A DNA stretch of 64,000 nt from Terrisporobacter vanillatitrophus (GCF_051148895.1 NZ_CP154625.1:1-64000), one strand, 5' to 3'. Positions 34,737 through 47,177 are shown, counted from the first letter of the stretch. Notes: generated by a model not told the origin, from the sequence alone. Translations and numbers: made by a program.

Positions 34737-36374
34737 ATGCATAAAGCGTTGTATAGAGTATATAGGCCAAAAACATTTGAGGATGTAGTTGGACAAGAAC
34801 ACATAGTAAAAACTTTAAAAAATCAGATAAGAAATAGTAATATAGGTCATGCATATTTATTTTCTGGAACTAGAGGTACTGGTAAAACGTCTACAGCTAA
34901 GATATTTGCTAGAGCAGTAAATTGTCTAAATCCTATTGATGAAGAGCCTTGTAATGAGTGTGAAATATGTGTAGATACATTAAATGATAATATCATGGAT
35001 ATAGTAGAAATAGATGCGGCATCAAATAACAGTGTAGATGATATAAGAGAGTTAAGAGAAAGTGTAAAATATACTCCTTCAAAAGCAAAATATAAAGTTT
35101 ATATTATAGATGAGGTTCATATGTTATCTCAAGGAGCTTTTAACGCCTTATTAAAAACTCTAGAAGAGCCACCATCATATGTAATCTTTATATTAGCTAC
35201 AACAGAGCCACATAAAATACCAGCAACTATATTATCTAGATGTCAAAGATTTGATTTTAAAAGAGTGTCATCAAAAGATATTGCCAATAGAATGTCGTAT
35301 ATATGTGAAAAAGAGAATATTCAAGCAGAGGAAAAAGCACTAAGTTTAATAGCTAGAAATTCACAAGGTGCTCTAAGGGATGCTCTAAGTATACTTGATC
35401 AATGTATGTCATTTGGAAATGAAATAATAGAATATAATGATGTGATAGAATTATTAGGTACTGTTAATATTGATGAACTATTTGAATTATCTCAAGCTAT
35501 TATAGATGAAAATACTAAAAAAACACTTCAAACATTAAATGAATTTATTATTTGGGGAAAAGATATAAGAAATTTAATAAATGATTTAATAGATCATTTT
35601 AGAAATTTGATGGTTTGTAAAGTATCTAAAGATCTTGATGAAATTATATCATTACCTGAAGAAAGTATAGAAAGATTAAAGGAACAAGCTAAAACTATTA
35701 ATATAAATGATCTGATAAGAATATTAAATATATTATCAGAGACACAAGATTCAATGAAATCATCTTCAAACACAAGAATATTAGCTGAAGTTACTATGAT
35801 GAAAATAGCACAACCCATGTTTGATGAAAGTAAAGAAGCATTGATTAAAAGAATTGAAAATTTAGAGCAAATAATAGAAAGTGGAAATATAAAAGTAGTA
35901 ACAGTAAAAAGTGAACCTGAATCAAGTTTAAATAATAAAAATGAAAAAATAAATAATCAAGAAGAAAAACAAGATATAATATATGAAGAAGTAAAAAGTG
36001 AAGATGTAAAGTTAGTAGAATTATCATGGAAAAAAATAATTGGAAAAATAAAAGATGATAAAAAACCAAGCATATATGCTCTTCTAAAAGAAGTTAGCAG
36101 TTTCTATGTAAAAGAAAATGCTTTGTTTATAATATTTAATGATAATTTTTCTTTCGCTAGATCTAGGCTTAGTTCAGAAGAAACTATAAAATATGTGGAA
36201 CAAGTTATAAGAGAAGTATTAAATAGAAGTTTTCATCTAAAAATATATCTAAAATCTGAAATTGCTAATATGAACTTAGAAGAAACTAGTAGCAAAAATG
36301 ATGAAGGAGAAGAAATACTTAAAGGTATAGTGAATGAAAATATATTAGAAGTAAAAGACAGTATTGAAAAATAA
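34737..36374 (+). CDS. dnaX: DNA polymerase III subunit gamma/tau
   Basis: DnaX is the clamp-loader ATPase that opens the beta clamp and links polymerase cores. The 545-residue product has Walker A GTRGTGKT (44-51), a zinc module (Cys-63, Cys-72, Cys-75, Cys-78), Walker B IIDEVH (123-128) and the sensor LSRCQRF. A low-complexity acidic/lysine linker follows (about 385-425), then a tau-type C-terminal domain. AAGGAGATG precedes the ATG. An A7 run at 36030-36036 (codons 432-434) lies near the position where E. coli makes the short gamma form by frameshifting. ybaB and recR follow, the universal dnaX-ybaB-recR order. Confidence 0.97.
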   Translation: MHKALYRVYRPKTFEDVVGQEHIVKTLKNQIRNSNIGHAYLFSGTRGTGKTSTAKIFARAVNCLNPIDEEPCNECEICVDTLNDNIMDIVEIDAASNNSVDDIRELRESVKYTPSKAKYKVYIIDEVHMLSQGAFNALLKTLEEPPSYVIFILATTEPHKIPATILSRCQRFDFKRVSSKDIANRMSYICEKENIQAEEKALSLIARNSQGALRDALSILDQCMSFGNEIIEYNDVIELLGTVNIDELFELSQAIIDENTKKTLQTLNEFIIWGKDIRNLINDLIDHFRNLMVCKVSKDLDEIISLPEESIERLKEQAKTININDLIRILNILSETQDSMKSSSNTRILAEVTMMKIAQPMFDESKEALIKRIENLEQIIESGNIKVVTVKSEPESSLNNKNEKINNQEEKQDIIYEEVKSEDVKLVELSWKKIIGKIKDDKKPSIYALLKEVSSFYVKENALFIIFNDNFSFARSRLSSEETIKYVEQVIREVLNRSFHLKIYLKSEIANMNLEETSSKNDEGEEILKGIVNENILEVKDSIEK

Positions 36375-36443
36375 TATAATAAATGATAAAAATTATATTG
36401 TGATATAAAATAAATGATAAATTTAAAGGAGGAAGTATATAAG

Positions 36444-36782
36444 ATGGCTAAAAAAGGATTTGGTGGAATGCCAGGAAACATGAATAACATATTAAAGCAA
36501 GCTCAAAAAATGCAGGAAAATATGCAAAAAATGCAAGAAGAATTAGAATCAAAGGAAGTTGAGGCTTCAGTAGGTGGTGGAGCTATTACAGTTAAAGTTA
36601 ATGGTAAAAAGGAAGTTATAGATATAGCTATAAAACCAGAGGTAGTAGACCCAGATGACATAGAAATGTTACAAGATTTAATATTAAGTGCAGTTAATGA
36701 AGCCTTAAGAAAAGTTGATGATATGCAACAAAATCAAATGAGTAAGGTTACTGGAGGAATGAATATCCCAGGATTATTCTAG
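36444..36782 (+). CDS. ybaB: YbaB/EbfC nucleoid-associated protein
   Basis: A 112-residue YbaB/EbfC family dimeric DNA-binding protein. It starts MAKKGFGGMPGNMNNILKQAQKMQENMQ, a helix rich in methionine and glutamine, followed by VEASVGGGAITVKVNGKKEVIDIAIKPEVVDPDD, which is diagnostic. I start at ATG 36444 because AAAGGAGG (36425-36432) directly precedes it; the in-frame ATG at 36414 lies upstream of that site. It is found between dnaX and recR across bacteria and is thought to influence recombination or nucleoid structure. Confidence 0.95.
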   Translation: MAKKGFGGMPGNMNNILKQAQKMQENMQKMQEELESKEVEASVGGGAITVKVNGKKEVIDIAIKPEVVDPDDIEMLQDLILSAVNEALRKVDDMQQNQMSKVTGGMNIPGLF

Positions 36783-36794
36783 TAGGTGATAAGT

Positions 36795-37394
36795 ATGCAA
36801 ATTTATACAGAGCCTATTAATAGGCTTATAGAGGAGTTTTCTAAACTACCAGGAGTAGGAAGAAAAACAGCACAAAGGTTAGCTTTTCATGTTATAAATA
36901 TGAATGACAATGATGTAGAATCTTTATCAAAAGCTATATTAGATGCAAAAAGGGAAATAAAATATTGTTCAGTCTGCTGTAATATATCAGATCAAGAAAT
37001 ATGTAGTATGTGTTCTAATAAAAATAGGGATGCTAGCGTCATATGCGTAGTAGAAGATCCTAGAGATGTTGCTGCTATGGAAAGAACTAAAGAGTTCAAG
37101 GGTCAATATCACGTACTTCATGGAGTGATATCTCCTATGGATGGTATAGGACCAGATATGATAAGAATTAGAGAGTTGATTACTAGATTAGCAAATCAAG
37201 ATGTAAAGGAACTAATAATGGCCACTAACCCAACTATAGAAGGTGAAGCTACGGCTATGTACATATCAAGACTTGTTAAACCCATGGGAATAATGGTTAC
37301 AAGAATAGCCCATGGATTACCTGTAGGTGGAGATTTAGAGTATGCGGATGAAGTGACTATTTCAAAGGCATTAGAAGGTAGAAGAGAAATATAA
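36795..37394 (+). CDS. recR: Recombination mediator RecR
   Basis: RecR forms a tetrameric ring that works with RecO (and RecF, encoded at 2979) to load RecA on gaps. The 199-residue protein has the helix-hairpin-helix LPGVGRKTAQRLA, a zinc finger (Cys-58, Cys-61, Cys-70, Cys-73), and a TOPRIM domain with CVVEDPRDVAAME and TNPTIEGEATAMYI. ATG 36795 is preferred over the upstream GTG 36786 because AGGTG immediately precedes it and MQIYTEPINRLI is the family start. The gap to ybaB is 12 bases. A strong terminator follows. Confidence 0.97.
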   Translation: MQIYTEPINRLIEEFSKLPGVGRKTAQRLAFHVINMNDNDVESLSKAILDAKREIKYCSVCCNISDQEICSMCSNKNRDASVICVVEDPRDVAAMERTKEFKGQYHVLHGVISPMDGIGPDMIRIRELITRLANQDVKELIMATNPTIEGEATAMYISRLVKPMGIMVTRIAHGLPVGGDLEYADEVTISKALEGRREI

Positions 37395-37421
37395 AAAACC
37401 AAGGTATATCCTTGGTTTTTA
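37394..37421 (+). terminator. Terminator after recR
   Basis: AAAAACCAAGG with CCTTGGTTTTT (11 bp) around a five-base loop, ending in a T run. Confidence 0.92.
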
Positions 37422-37459
37422 TTTATATTAGAATTTAAATGGTTATGAAAATTAATTTA

Positions 37460-37487
37460 TTGACAAATGCAATTTGTATTATATAAT
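37460..37487 (+). promoter_or_regulatory. Strong promoter for the small basic protein gene
   Basis: Consensus TTGACA (37460-37465) and TATAAT (37482-37487) with a 16-base spacer. Confidence 0.8.
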
Positions 37488-37523
37488 TATAGTAATTATT
37501 AAAAAATTTTATAGGGGTGTAGT

Positions 37524-37742
37524 ATGAAAACGACTATGAACTTAGAAGAACATAATGCAATGAAAGAAAAGAGAGAAAAAAAAATTAAGTCCAAAGATAA
37601 ATCGAAAAACATTGATAAAGATTCATTGGAAAATAAAAAGAGCAAAAAATCTCTCAATAAGAATAGTAATAGTGGAGCATTTAGAAATAACTATAAAAAC
37701 TATCAATATGACTATGAAGAAGATTTTTACGAGCCATATTAA
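37524..37742 (+). CDS. Small lysine-rich hypothetical protein
   Basis: A 72-residue protein that I do not recognise. It is very lysine-rich in the middle (about 14-47, repeated KSKDKSK / KKSKKS patterns) and ends in an aromatic, acidic tail (NYQYDYEEDFYEPY). There is no membrane segment and no cysteine. It has its own consensus promoter, a plausible ribosome-binding site (AGGGGTG) and a shared bidirectional terminator, so it is a real single-gene unit. The composition suggests a disordered nucleic-acid-binding or coat-type protein, but that is only a guess. Confidence 0.7.
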   Translation: MKTTMNLEEHNAMKEKREKKIKSKDKSKNIDKDSLENKKSKKSLNKNSNSGAFRNNYKNYQYDYEEDFYEPY

Positions 37743-37743
37743 G

Positions 37744-37786
37744 AAAATAAAAGCGTATGAAAATTTTAATTTTCATACGCTTATTT
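37744..37786. terminator. Bidirectional terminator
   Basis: AAGCGTATGAAAATT with AATTTTCATACGCTT, flanked by A-rich and T-rich runs (AAAATAA / TTATTTT). It serves the plus-strand small gene and the minus-strand glycosyltransferase. Confidence 0.9.
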
Positions 37787-39000
37787 TAATCTTTAGATAA
37801 TATATCAAAAGCTAACTTAGCAATATCTTGTGATGCATTAAGTTTTTTTATTGTTCTTATATTTTCTTTAGTCATTTCGATTCTGCTTGGATTATCAATC
37901 AGAACTTTTAATAGAACGCTTAGAGTGTATTTTTTAGATGTTCTTAACGAAGCACCACAATTGGAAAGAAAATCTAAATTTTCTTCCTCTTGACCAGGAA
38001 TGAAATAAGGAATAATCATAGGAACCTCTTTTAATAGAGATTCAGTAGTAGTAAGTCCTCCTGGCTTAGAAACTAATATATCTACTGATGCTAGTAAATC
38101 ATTCATTTTATCTGTAAATCCAAGTACGCATATTTTCTTATTAATCTTATCTTCATCAACAGCTAAGTTCTTTTCTAATTTTTCTTTTAGAGATTTATTT
38201 CTTCCAGTTATAACAATGATTTGGAAATCTCTATCTACAGAAATTAATTCGGCAAGTGTGTCTTTTATACTACCTGCACCGAAACTCCCTCCCATTAAAA
38301 GAACTGTAAATTTATTTGGATCCAAATTAAGTTCAGATAATACAATTTCTCTATCTCTATGTGATAAGAATGATTTTTCTACAGGTATACCGTAGGCTTT
38401 AATTTTATCCTTATCAATACCATCTTCAATTAACAGCTCTTTTACATATTCATGTCCTGCAATATAGTAGCTAATCTCATTTTGTATATATGCAGAATGA
38501 GTTGTGTAATCAGTTAAAACTGTTATAAGGGGGGGAATATTTAAATTTTTATAATATTTATGTATGCTTTCAGTAAAAGTATTTAATTCTGAATTAGCAT
38601 AAAACTGAGAGTGTTTCTTTAAAGTACTAAGCGCTATCATAGGAAAAGGATGAGTACCTATGATTAAATCTGGTTTTTTATTTTCTACTAACTTTTTTAA
38701 TTTTCTAGATATTAAAGAAGTCAGCGGGTTATCTTTAAACTCATTTTTAGAAACTAGGCTACTTTCAGTTAACTTATAAACACCACCCCAAGCTTTAGGT
38801 GTATATTTAGCTGATTTTTCATAGCCTCTAGAAATAAGTTTATCCATAGTTCCATTAACTATTTTTAAACTATCTATGATTTCACAATCAATAGTGATGC
38901 CATTGATTGATTTGTTAGTTAATTCTTCTTTTATGGCTCTCGCTGCTCTATTATGACCACCACCAGTGGAAGCTGACATTATTAAAACTTTTTTCTGCAT
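37786..39000 (-). CDS. UgtP/MGDG-synthase-type glycosyltransferase
   Basis: A 404-residue GT28-family enzyme. The N-terminal domain MSASTGGGHNRAARAIKEEL with GTHPFPMIALSTLKK and VLTDYTTHS is the MGDG-synthase type. The C-terminal half has VLLMGGSFGAGSIKDTL and VSKPGGLTTTESLLKEVPMIIPYFIPGQEEEN, a nucleotide-sugar-binding motif. Relatives such as B. subtilis UgtP transfer glucose from UDP-glucose to diacylglycerol on the inner membrane face, making glycolipids and lipoteichoic acid anchors. Galactose and other sugars are possible alternatives. It is the only intact housekeeping gene on the minus strand here, preceded by AGGAGG. Confidence 0.88.
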   Translation of the reverse strand: MQKKVLIMSASTGGGHNRAARAIKEELTNKSINGITIDCEIIDSLKIVNGTMDKLISRGYEKSAKYTPKAWGGVYKLTESSLVSKNEFKDNPLTSLISRKLKKLVENKKPDLIIGTHPFPMIALSTLKKHSQFYANSELNTFTESIHKYYKNLNIPPLITVLTDYTTHSAYIQNEISYYIAGHEYVKELLIEDGIDKDKIKAYGIPVEKSFLSHRDREIVLSELNLDPNKFTVLLMGGSFGAGSIKDTLAELISVDRDFQIIVITGRNKSLKEKLEKNLAVDEDKINKKICVLGFTDKMNDLLASVDILVSKPGGLTTTESLLKEVPMIIPYFIPGQEEENLDFLSNCGASLRTSKKYTLSVLLKVLIDNPSRIEMTKENIRTIKKLNASQDIAKLAFDILSKD

Positions 39001-39163
39001 GAAAAAATCCTCCTATAAATTTTAGAGTTATGTTGCATTGTTTAAAAAAATTATGTAATATAAAAAGTAATTTATTATAATAGTTAAAAATAATAAAGTT
39101 AATAATAATCTAATACAATATTGACAAAAAAACAAGGTAATAAACGTTTTAAGGAGGCAGTAA

Positions 39164-39394
39164 ATGAAAAAAGTAGAGATTTATACTAGTGATACATGTA
39201 TACAGTGTAAAAAAGCAAAAGAGTATTTGAAAAACAACAATATAGAATTTATAGAGTACAATATATCTTCTAATGAAGAATTTAAGCGTGAATTAATAAA
39301 AAAAGGATATTTATCTGTTCCGATTATAGTAGTAGATAATCAGGATATATTAGGATTTGATGTCAGTAGAATTAAGCAATTGACAGGAATTTAA
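39164..39394 (+). CDS. Glutaredoxin-like thiol-disulfide protein
   Basis: A 76-residue thioredoxin-fold protein with the redox pair Cys-12/Cys-15 in SDTCIQCKKA, the cis-proline VPIIVVD (proline near 54) and the ending GFDVSRIKQLTGI. This resembles the NrdH/glutaredoxin-3 group. It would reduce disulfides, perhaps for a ribonucleotide reductase or other partner that is not in the window. AAGGAGG precedes the ATG, and TTGACA at 39121 may be a -35 element, although no good -10 follows. Confidence 0.85.
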   Translation: MKKVEIYTSDTCIQCKKAKEYLKNNNIEFIEYNISSNEEFKRELIKKGYLSVPIIVVDNQDILGFDVSRIKQLTGI

Positions 39395-39491
39395 ATATAT
39401 ATAATAGGTAAATTAGAAAATAAAAGTATAAAAAAGTAAAAAGAGTAAACACTAAAGGTAGTAAAAAATTGAAAAAACTTTTAAAAAGGTG

Positions 39492-39520
39492 TTGACTATT
39501 AATTAATACGATGATATAGT
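39492..39520 (+). promoter_or_regulatory. rRNA operon 3 promoter P1
   Basis: TTGACT (39492-39497), 17-base spacer, TATAGT (39515-39520), followed by the same TTGTCC/GGGACAA hairpin as before operon 2. Confidence 0.85.
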
Positions 39521-39579
39521 ATTACTTGTCCTTGAGACAGGGACAAAACGTCAACAAAAAACTTTTGAAAAAAAAGTTG

Positions 39580-39608
39580 TTGACAAAGAAAAACAGCTTT
39601 GGTAGAAT
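39580..39608 (+). promoter_or_regulatory. rRNA operon 3 promoter P2
   Basis: TTGACA (39580-39585), 17-base spacer, TAGAAT (39603-39608). Same as operon 2 P2 except for single-base changes. Confidence 0.85.
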
Positions 39609-39748
39609 TAAGAAGCTGAAACAAGCAAAGAACTTTGAAAATTAAACAGTAGGTTAACAATAAATTAATTCTTTAAGAATTAAACTGAAACAACAAACAA
39701 ACCAAGCCAGATATTCAGATAATGATTAGCTGAGCAATTGGACAACTT

Positions 39749-41256
<1,508 letters not shown>

Positions 41257-41429
41257 GGGAGAATTAACCTACTGTTTAATTTTGAGGGTTCTTTATGAAA
41301 ACTCAAAATTAGTACTTTGAAAACTGCATAACATTTAGTGATATGACATTATAAAAGAAGAAGATAAACTTCTTAAAAAATATATCATATAAAGAAGATA
41401 ACTTTTAAAAATATCAAACTTTGATAACT

Positions 41430-44327
<2,898 letters not shown>

Positions 44328-44386
44328 ATATAAGTTATATCTTAAATGTTTGCAGTTTTGAAAGTATTAAAACTTTCAAAAAAAAG

Positions 44387-44418
44387 TTGACAAGGTTTTA
44401 AATAAATGTTATTATAAT
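44387..44418 (+). promoter_or_regulatory. Promoter of the operon 3 5S gene and tRNA cluster
   Basis: TTGACA (44387-44392), 17-base spacer ending TGT, TATTAT (44410-44415) overlapping TATAAT (44413-44418). It probably drives 5S plus the 43 tRNAs independently of the P1/P2 rRNA promoters. The same layout is at 10705. Confidence 0.82.
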
Positions 44419-44436
44419 ACTTGTTCAGCAAAAAAT

Positions 44437-44551
<115 letters not shown>

Positions 44552-44557
44552 TAATGT

Positions 44558-44632
44558 TCCAAGGTAGCTCAACGGTGGAGCACTCGGCTGTTAACCGATA
44601 GGCTGAGGGTTCGAGTCCCTCCCTTGGAGCCA
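44558..44632 (+). tRNA. tRNA-Asn (GTT), block A
   Basis: 75 bases, TCCAAGG/CCTTGGA acceptor, anticodon GTT, CCA encoded. Starts six bases after 5S. Confidence 0.97.
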
Positions 44633-44639
44633 AGAAAGT

Positions 44640-44729
44640 GCCGAAGTGGCGGAACTGGCAGACGCACAGGACTTAAAATCCTGCGAAACTTATACTTTCG
44701 TACCGGTTCGATTCCGGTCTTCGGCACCA
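44640..44729 (+). tRNA. tRNA-Leu (TAA), block A
   Basis: 90 bases, long variable arm, anticodon TAA, CCA encoded; same as the copy at 10888. Confidence 0.97.
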
Positions 44730-44738
44730 AATTAATAT

Positions 44739-44814
44739 CGCGGAGTGGAGCAGTTGGCAGCTCGTCGGGCTCATAACCCGAAGGTCACAGGTTCGAGTCC
44801 TGTCTCCGCAACCA
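44739..44814 (+). tRNA. Initiator tRNA-fMet (CAT)
   Basis: 76 bases. It shows the C1-A72 mismatch and the three G-C pairs GGG/CCC at the base of the anticodon stem that mark initiators. It is the only initiator in the window and is absent from block B. Confidence 0.97.
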
Positions 44815-44827
44815 TTTAAATATATAT

Positions 44828-44902
44828 GGCTCATTGGTCAAGCGGTCAAGACACCGCCCTTTCACGGCGGTAACAGGGGTTCGATTCCCCTATGAGTCAC
44901 CA
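44828..44902 (+). tRNA. tRNA-Glu (TTC), block A
   Basis: 75 bases, anticodon loop CTTTCAC. Its D-loop reads GCGGTCAAG where the block B copy has GCGGTTAAG, one of the few differences between the blocks. Confidence 0.96.
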
Positions 44903-44903
44903 T

Positions 44904-44977
44904 GCGGGTGTAGCTCAATGGTAGAGTTCCGGCCTTCCAAGCCGGCTGTGAGGGTTCGATCCCCTTCACCCGCTCCA
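44904..44977 (+). tRNA. tRNA-Gly (TCC), block A
   Basis: 74 bases, GCGGGTG/CACCCGC acceptor, anticodon TCC, CCA encoded; one base after tRNA-Glu. Confidence 0.97.
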
Positions 44978-44990
44978 TTTTAATTTATCC

Positions 44991-45066
44991 CGGACCATAG
45001 CTCAGCTGGGAGAGCACCTGCCTTACAAGCAGGGGGTCACAGGTTCGAGCCCTGTTGGTCCCACCA
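44991..45066 (+). tRNA. tRNA-Val (TAC), block A, C at position 1
   Basis: 76 bases, anticodon TAC. The 5' side reads CGGACCA against TGGTCCC, so position 1 is C opposite C72. The third Val copy (48436) has the normal GGGACCA; one G appears to have been lost here. Confidence 0.93.
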
Positions 45067-45081
45067 TAAAAACACAAACGC

Positions 45082-45158
45082 GGCCTGGTAGTTCAGTTGG
45101 TTAGAATGCCAGCCTGTCACGCTGGAGGTCGAGGGTTCGAGCCCCTTCCAGGTCGCCA
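45082..45158 (+). tRNA. tRNA-Asp (GTC), block A
   Basis: 77 bases, GGCCTGG/CCAGGTC acceptor, anticodon GTC, CCA encoded. Confidence 0.96.
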
Positions 45159-45180
45159 TAATACTTCTTAAAAATAATAT

Positions 45181-45255
45181 GCTGGTGTGGCTCAACGGTA
45201 GAGCAGCTGACTTGTAATCAGCAGGTTGTAGGTTCGATTCCTATCACCAGCTCCA
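45181..45255 (+). tRNA. tRNA-Thr (TGT), block A
   Basis: 75 bases, GCTGGTG/CACCAGC acceptor, anticodon loop CTTGTAA, CCA encoded. Confidence 0.97.
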
Positions 45256-45261
45256 TAATAC

Positions 45262-45346
45262 GGAGGATTTCCCGAGTGGCCAAAGGGGGCAGACTGTAAA
45301 TCTGTTAGCTGTGCTTTCGGTGGTTCGAATCCACCATCCTCCACCA
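45262..45346 (+). tRNA. tRNA-Tyr (GTA), block A
   Basis: 85 bases, long variable arm, anticodon loop CTGTAAA, CCA encoded. Confidence 0.97.
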
Positions 45347-45356
45347 AAAGAAGTAT

Positions 45357-45440
45357 GCGGATGTGGCGGAATTGGCAGACGCACTAGACTTAGGATCTAG
45401 CGCCATTGGCGTGGGGGTTCGACTCCCTTCATCCGCACCA
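45357..45440 (+). tRNA. tRNA-Leu (TAG), block A
   Basis: 84 bases, long variable arm, anticodon loop CTTAGGA, CCA encoded. Confidence 0.97.
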
Positions 45441-45461
45441 CTTTTTAACTATACCTTAAAT

Positions 45462-45536
45462 GCGGGAATAGTTCAGTGGTAGAGCGCAACCTTGCCAAGG
45501 TTGAAGTCGCGAGTTCGAATCTCGTTTCCCGCTCCA
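45462..45536 (+). tRNA. tRNA-Gly (GCC)
   Basis: 75 bases, GCGGGAA/TTCCCGC acceptor, anticodon loop TTGCCAA. Present only in block A. Confidence 0.97.
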
Positions 45537-45556
45537 ACAAAATAAACAATATATGT

Positions 45557-45633
<77 letters not shown>

Positions 45634-45642
45634 CTTATATAT

Positions 45643-45718
45643 TGGGGATTAGCCAAGTCGGTAAGGCACATGACTTTGACTCATGCATGCGTAGGTTCGA
45701 GTCCTGCATCCCCAGCCA
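45643..45718 (+). tRNA. tRNA-Gln (TTG), block A
   Basis: 76 bases, TGGGGAT/ATCCCCA acceptor, anticodon loop CTTTGAC, CCA encoded. Confidence 0.96.
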
Positions 45719-45726
45719 TATAATAT

Positions 45727-45802
45727 GACTCATTAGCTCAGTCGGTAGAGCACTTGACTTTTAATCAAGGTGTCCGGAGTTCGAATCTCCGATGGGTCAC
45801 CA
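45727..45802 (+). tRNA. tRNA-Lys (TTT), block A first copy
   Basis: 76 bases, GACTCAT/ATGGGTC acceptor, anticodon loop CTTTTAA. The matching position in block B holds only a degraded remnant. Confidence 0.97.
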
Positions 45803-45809
45803 TTAACCT

Positions 45810-45898
<89 letters not shown>

Positions 45899-45901
45899 AA
45901 T

Positions 45902-45977
45902 GCCCAGATAGCTCAGTCGGTAGAGCAGGGGACTGAAAATCCCCGTGTCGGTGGTTCGATTCCGCCTCTGGGCACCA
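45902..45977 (+). tRNA. tRNA-Phe (GAA), block A
   Basis: 76 bases, GCCCAGA/TCTGGGC acceptor, anticodon loop CTGAAAA, CCA encoded. Confidence 0.97.
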
Positions 45978-45991
45978 TATTTAAATATTGT

Positions 45992-46068
45992 GGCGGTATA
46001 GCTTAGTTGGCTAGAGCGTTCGGTTCATACCCGAAAGGTCACAGGTTCGACTCCTGTTACCGCTACCA
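45992..46068 (+). tRNA. Elongator tRNA-Met (CAT), block A
   Basis: 77 bases, GGCGGTA acceptor and GTTCATACC loop region as in B. subtilis elongator Met. Distinct from fMet and Ile2. Confidence 0.93.
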
Positions 46069-46089
46069 TTTAAACTTAATAAATAACGT

Positions 46090-46166
46090 GGACCATTAGC
46101 TCAGTTGGTTAGAGCGCCCGGCTCATAACCGGTAGGTCTGGGGTTCGAGTCCCTGATGGTCCACCA
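46090..46166 (+). tRNA. tRNA-Ile2 (CAT, lysidine type), block A
   Basis: 77 bases, identical to the copy at 10985; GGACCAT acceptor. Expected TilS substrate reading AUA. Confidence 0.85.
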
Positions 46167-46178
46167 CTTTTTTTAGTT

Positions 46179-46255
46179 CGAGGTGTAGCGCAGTTTGGTA
46201 GCGCACTTGGTTTGGGACCATGGGGCCGGGGGTTCGAGTCCCTTCACCTCGACCA
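46179..46255 (+). tRNA. tRNA-Pro (TGG), block A
   Basis: 77 bases, CGAGGTG/CACCTCG acceptor, anticodon loop TTTGGGA. The anticodon stem CTTGG/CCATG contains a T28-T42 mismatch, shared with the block B copy. Confidence 0.95.
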
Positions 46256-46269
46256 CTTTTATCAATTAT

Positions 46270-46347
<78 letters not shown>

Positions 46348-46358
46348 TACAAATATAT

Positions 46359-46434
46359 GACTCATTAGCTCAGTCGGTAGAGCACTTGACTTTTAATCAA
46401 GGTGTCCGGAGTTCGAATCTCCGATGGGTCACCA
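46359..46434 (+). tRNA. tRNA-Lys (TTT), block A second copy
   Basis: 76 bases, same as the gene at 45727. Confidence 0.97.
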
Positions 46435-46442
46435 CTAAATAT

Positions 46443-46517
46443 GGCGACATGACCAAGTGGCTAAGGTAGAGGACTGCAACTCCTTCATCCCCAGTTCGAA
46501 TCTGGGTGTCGCCTCCA
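46443..46517 (+). tRNA. tRNA-Cys (GCA), block A
   Basis: 75 bases, GGCGACA/TGTCGCC acceptor, anticodon loop CTGCAAC. Last gene of block A. Confidence 0.97.
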
Positions 46518-46520
46518 TAT

Positions 46521-46595
46521 TCCAAGGTAGCTCAACGGTGGAGCACTCGGCTGTTAACCGATAGGCTGAGGGTTCGAGTCCCTCCCTTGGAGCCA
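46521..46595 (+). tRNA. tRNA-Asn (GTT), block B
   Basis: 75 bases, same as the block A copy; starts three bases after tRNA-Cys. Confidence 0.97.
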
Positions 46596-46602
46596 AGAAA
46601 GT

Positions 46603-46692
46603 GCCGAAGTGGCGGAACTGGCAGACGCACAGGACTTAAAATCCTGCGAAACTTATACTTTCGTACCGGTTCGATTCCGGTCTTCGGCACCA
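46603..46692 (+). tRNA. tRNA-Leu (TAA), block B
   Basis: 90 bases, same as the copies at 10888 and 44640. Confidence 0.97.
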
Positions 46693-46693
46693 A

Positions 46694-46722
46694 TTTTGCG
46701 AGACAAATGAGTAAACGCAAAA
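46694..46722 (+). other. Hairpin at the position of the missing fMet gene
   Basis: TTTTGCG (46694-46700) pairs with CGCAAAA (46716-46722) over a 15-base loop. It sits where block A has the initiator tRNA. Too short for a tRNA. Confidence 0.5.
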
Positions 46723-46741
46723 AAGTAAATGACATATGAAT

Positions 46742-46816
46742 GGCTCATTGGTCAAGCGGTTAAGACACCGCCCTTTCACGGCGGTAACAGGGGTTCGATT
46801 CCCCTATGAGTCACCA
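46742..46816 (+). tRNA. tRNA-Glu (TTC), block B
   Basis: 75 bases, anticodon TTC; differs from block A by T for C in the D-loop. Confidence 0.97.
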
Positions 46817-46817
46817 T

Positions 46818-46891
46818 GCGGGTGTAGCTCAATGGTAGAGTTCCGGCCTTCCAAGCCGGCTGTGAGGGTTCGATCCCCTTCACCCGCTCCA
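46818..46891 (+). tRNA. tRNA-Gly (TCC), block B
   Basis: 74 bases, same as block A. Confidence 0.97.
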
Positions 46892-46904
46892 TTTTAATTT
46901 ATCC

Positions 46905-46980
46905 CGGACCATAGCTCAGCTGGGAGAGCACCTGCCTTACAAGCAGGGGGTCACAGGTTCGAGCCCTGTTGGTCCCACCA
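46905..46980 (+). tRNA. tRNA-Val (TAC), block B, C at position 1
   Basis: 76 bases, same C1 opposite C72 as the block A copy, so the change predates the duplication or was copied by conversion. Confidence 0.93.
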
Positions 46981-46997
46981 TAAAAACATACAAATGC

Positions 46998-47074
46998 GGC
47001 CTGGTAGTTCAGTTGGTTAGAATGCCAGCCTGTCACGCTGGAGGTCGAGGGTTCGAGCCCCTTCCAGGTCGCCA
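46998..47074 (+). tRNA. tRNA-Asp (GTC), block B
   Basis: 77 bases, same as block A. Confidence 0.96.
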
Positions 47075-47096
47075 AAATACTTCTTATAAACACTAT

Positions 47097-47171
47097 GCTG
47101 GTGTGGCTCAACGGTAGAGCAGCTGACTTGTAATCAGCAGGTTGTAGGTTCGATTCCTATCACCAGCTCCA
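47097..47171 (+). tRNA. tRNA-Thr (TGT), block B
   Basis: 75 bases, same as block A. Confidence 0.97.
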
Positions 47172-47177
47172 TAATAC

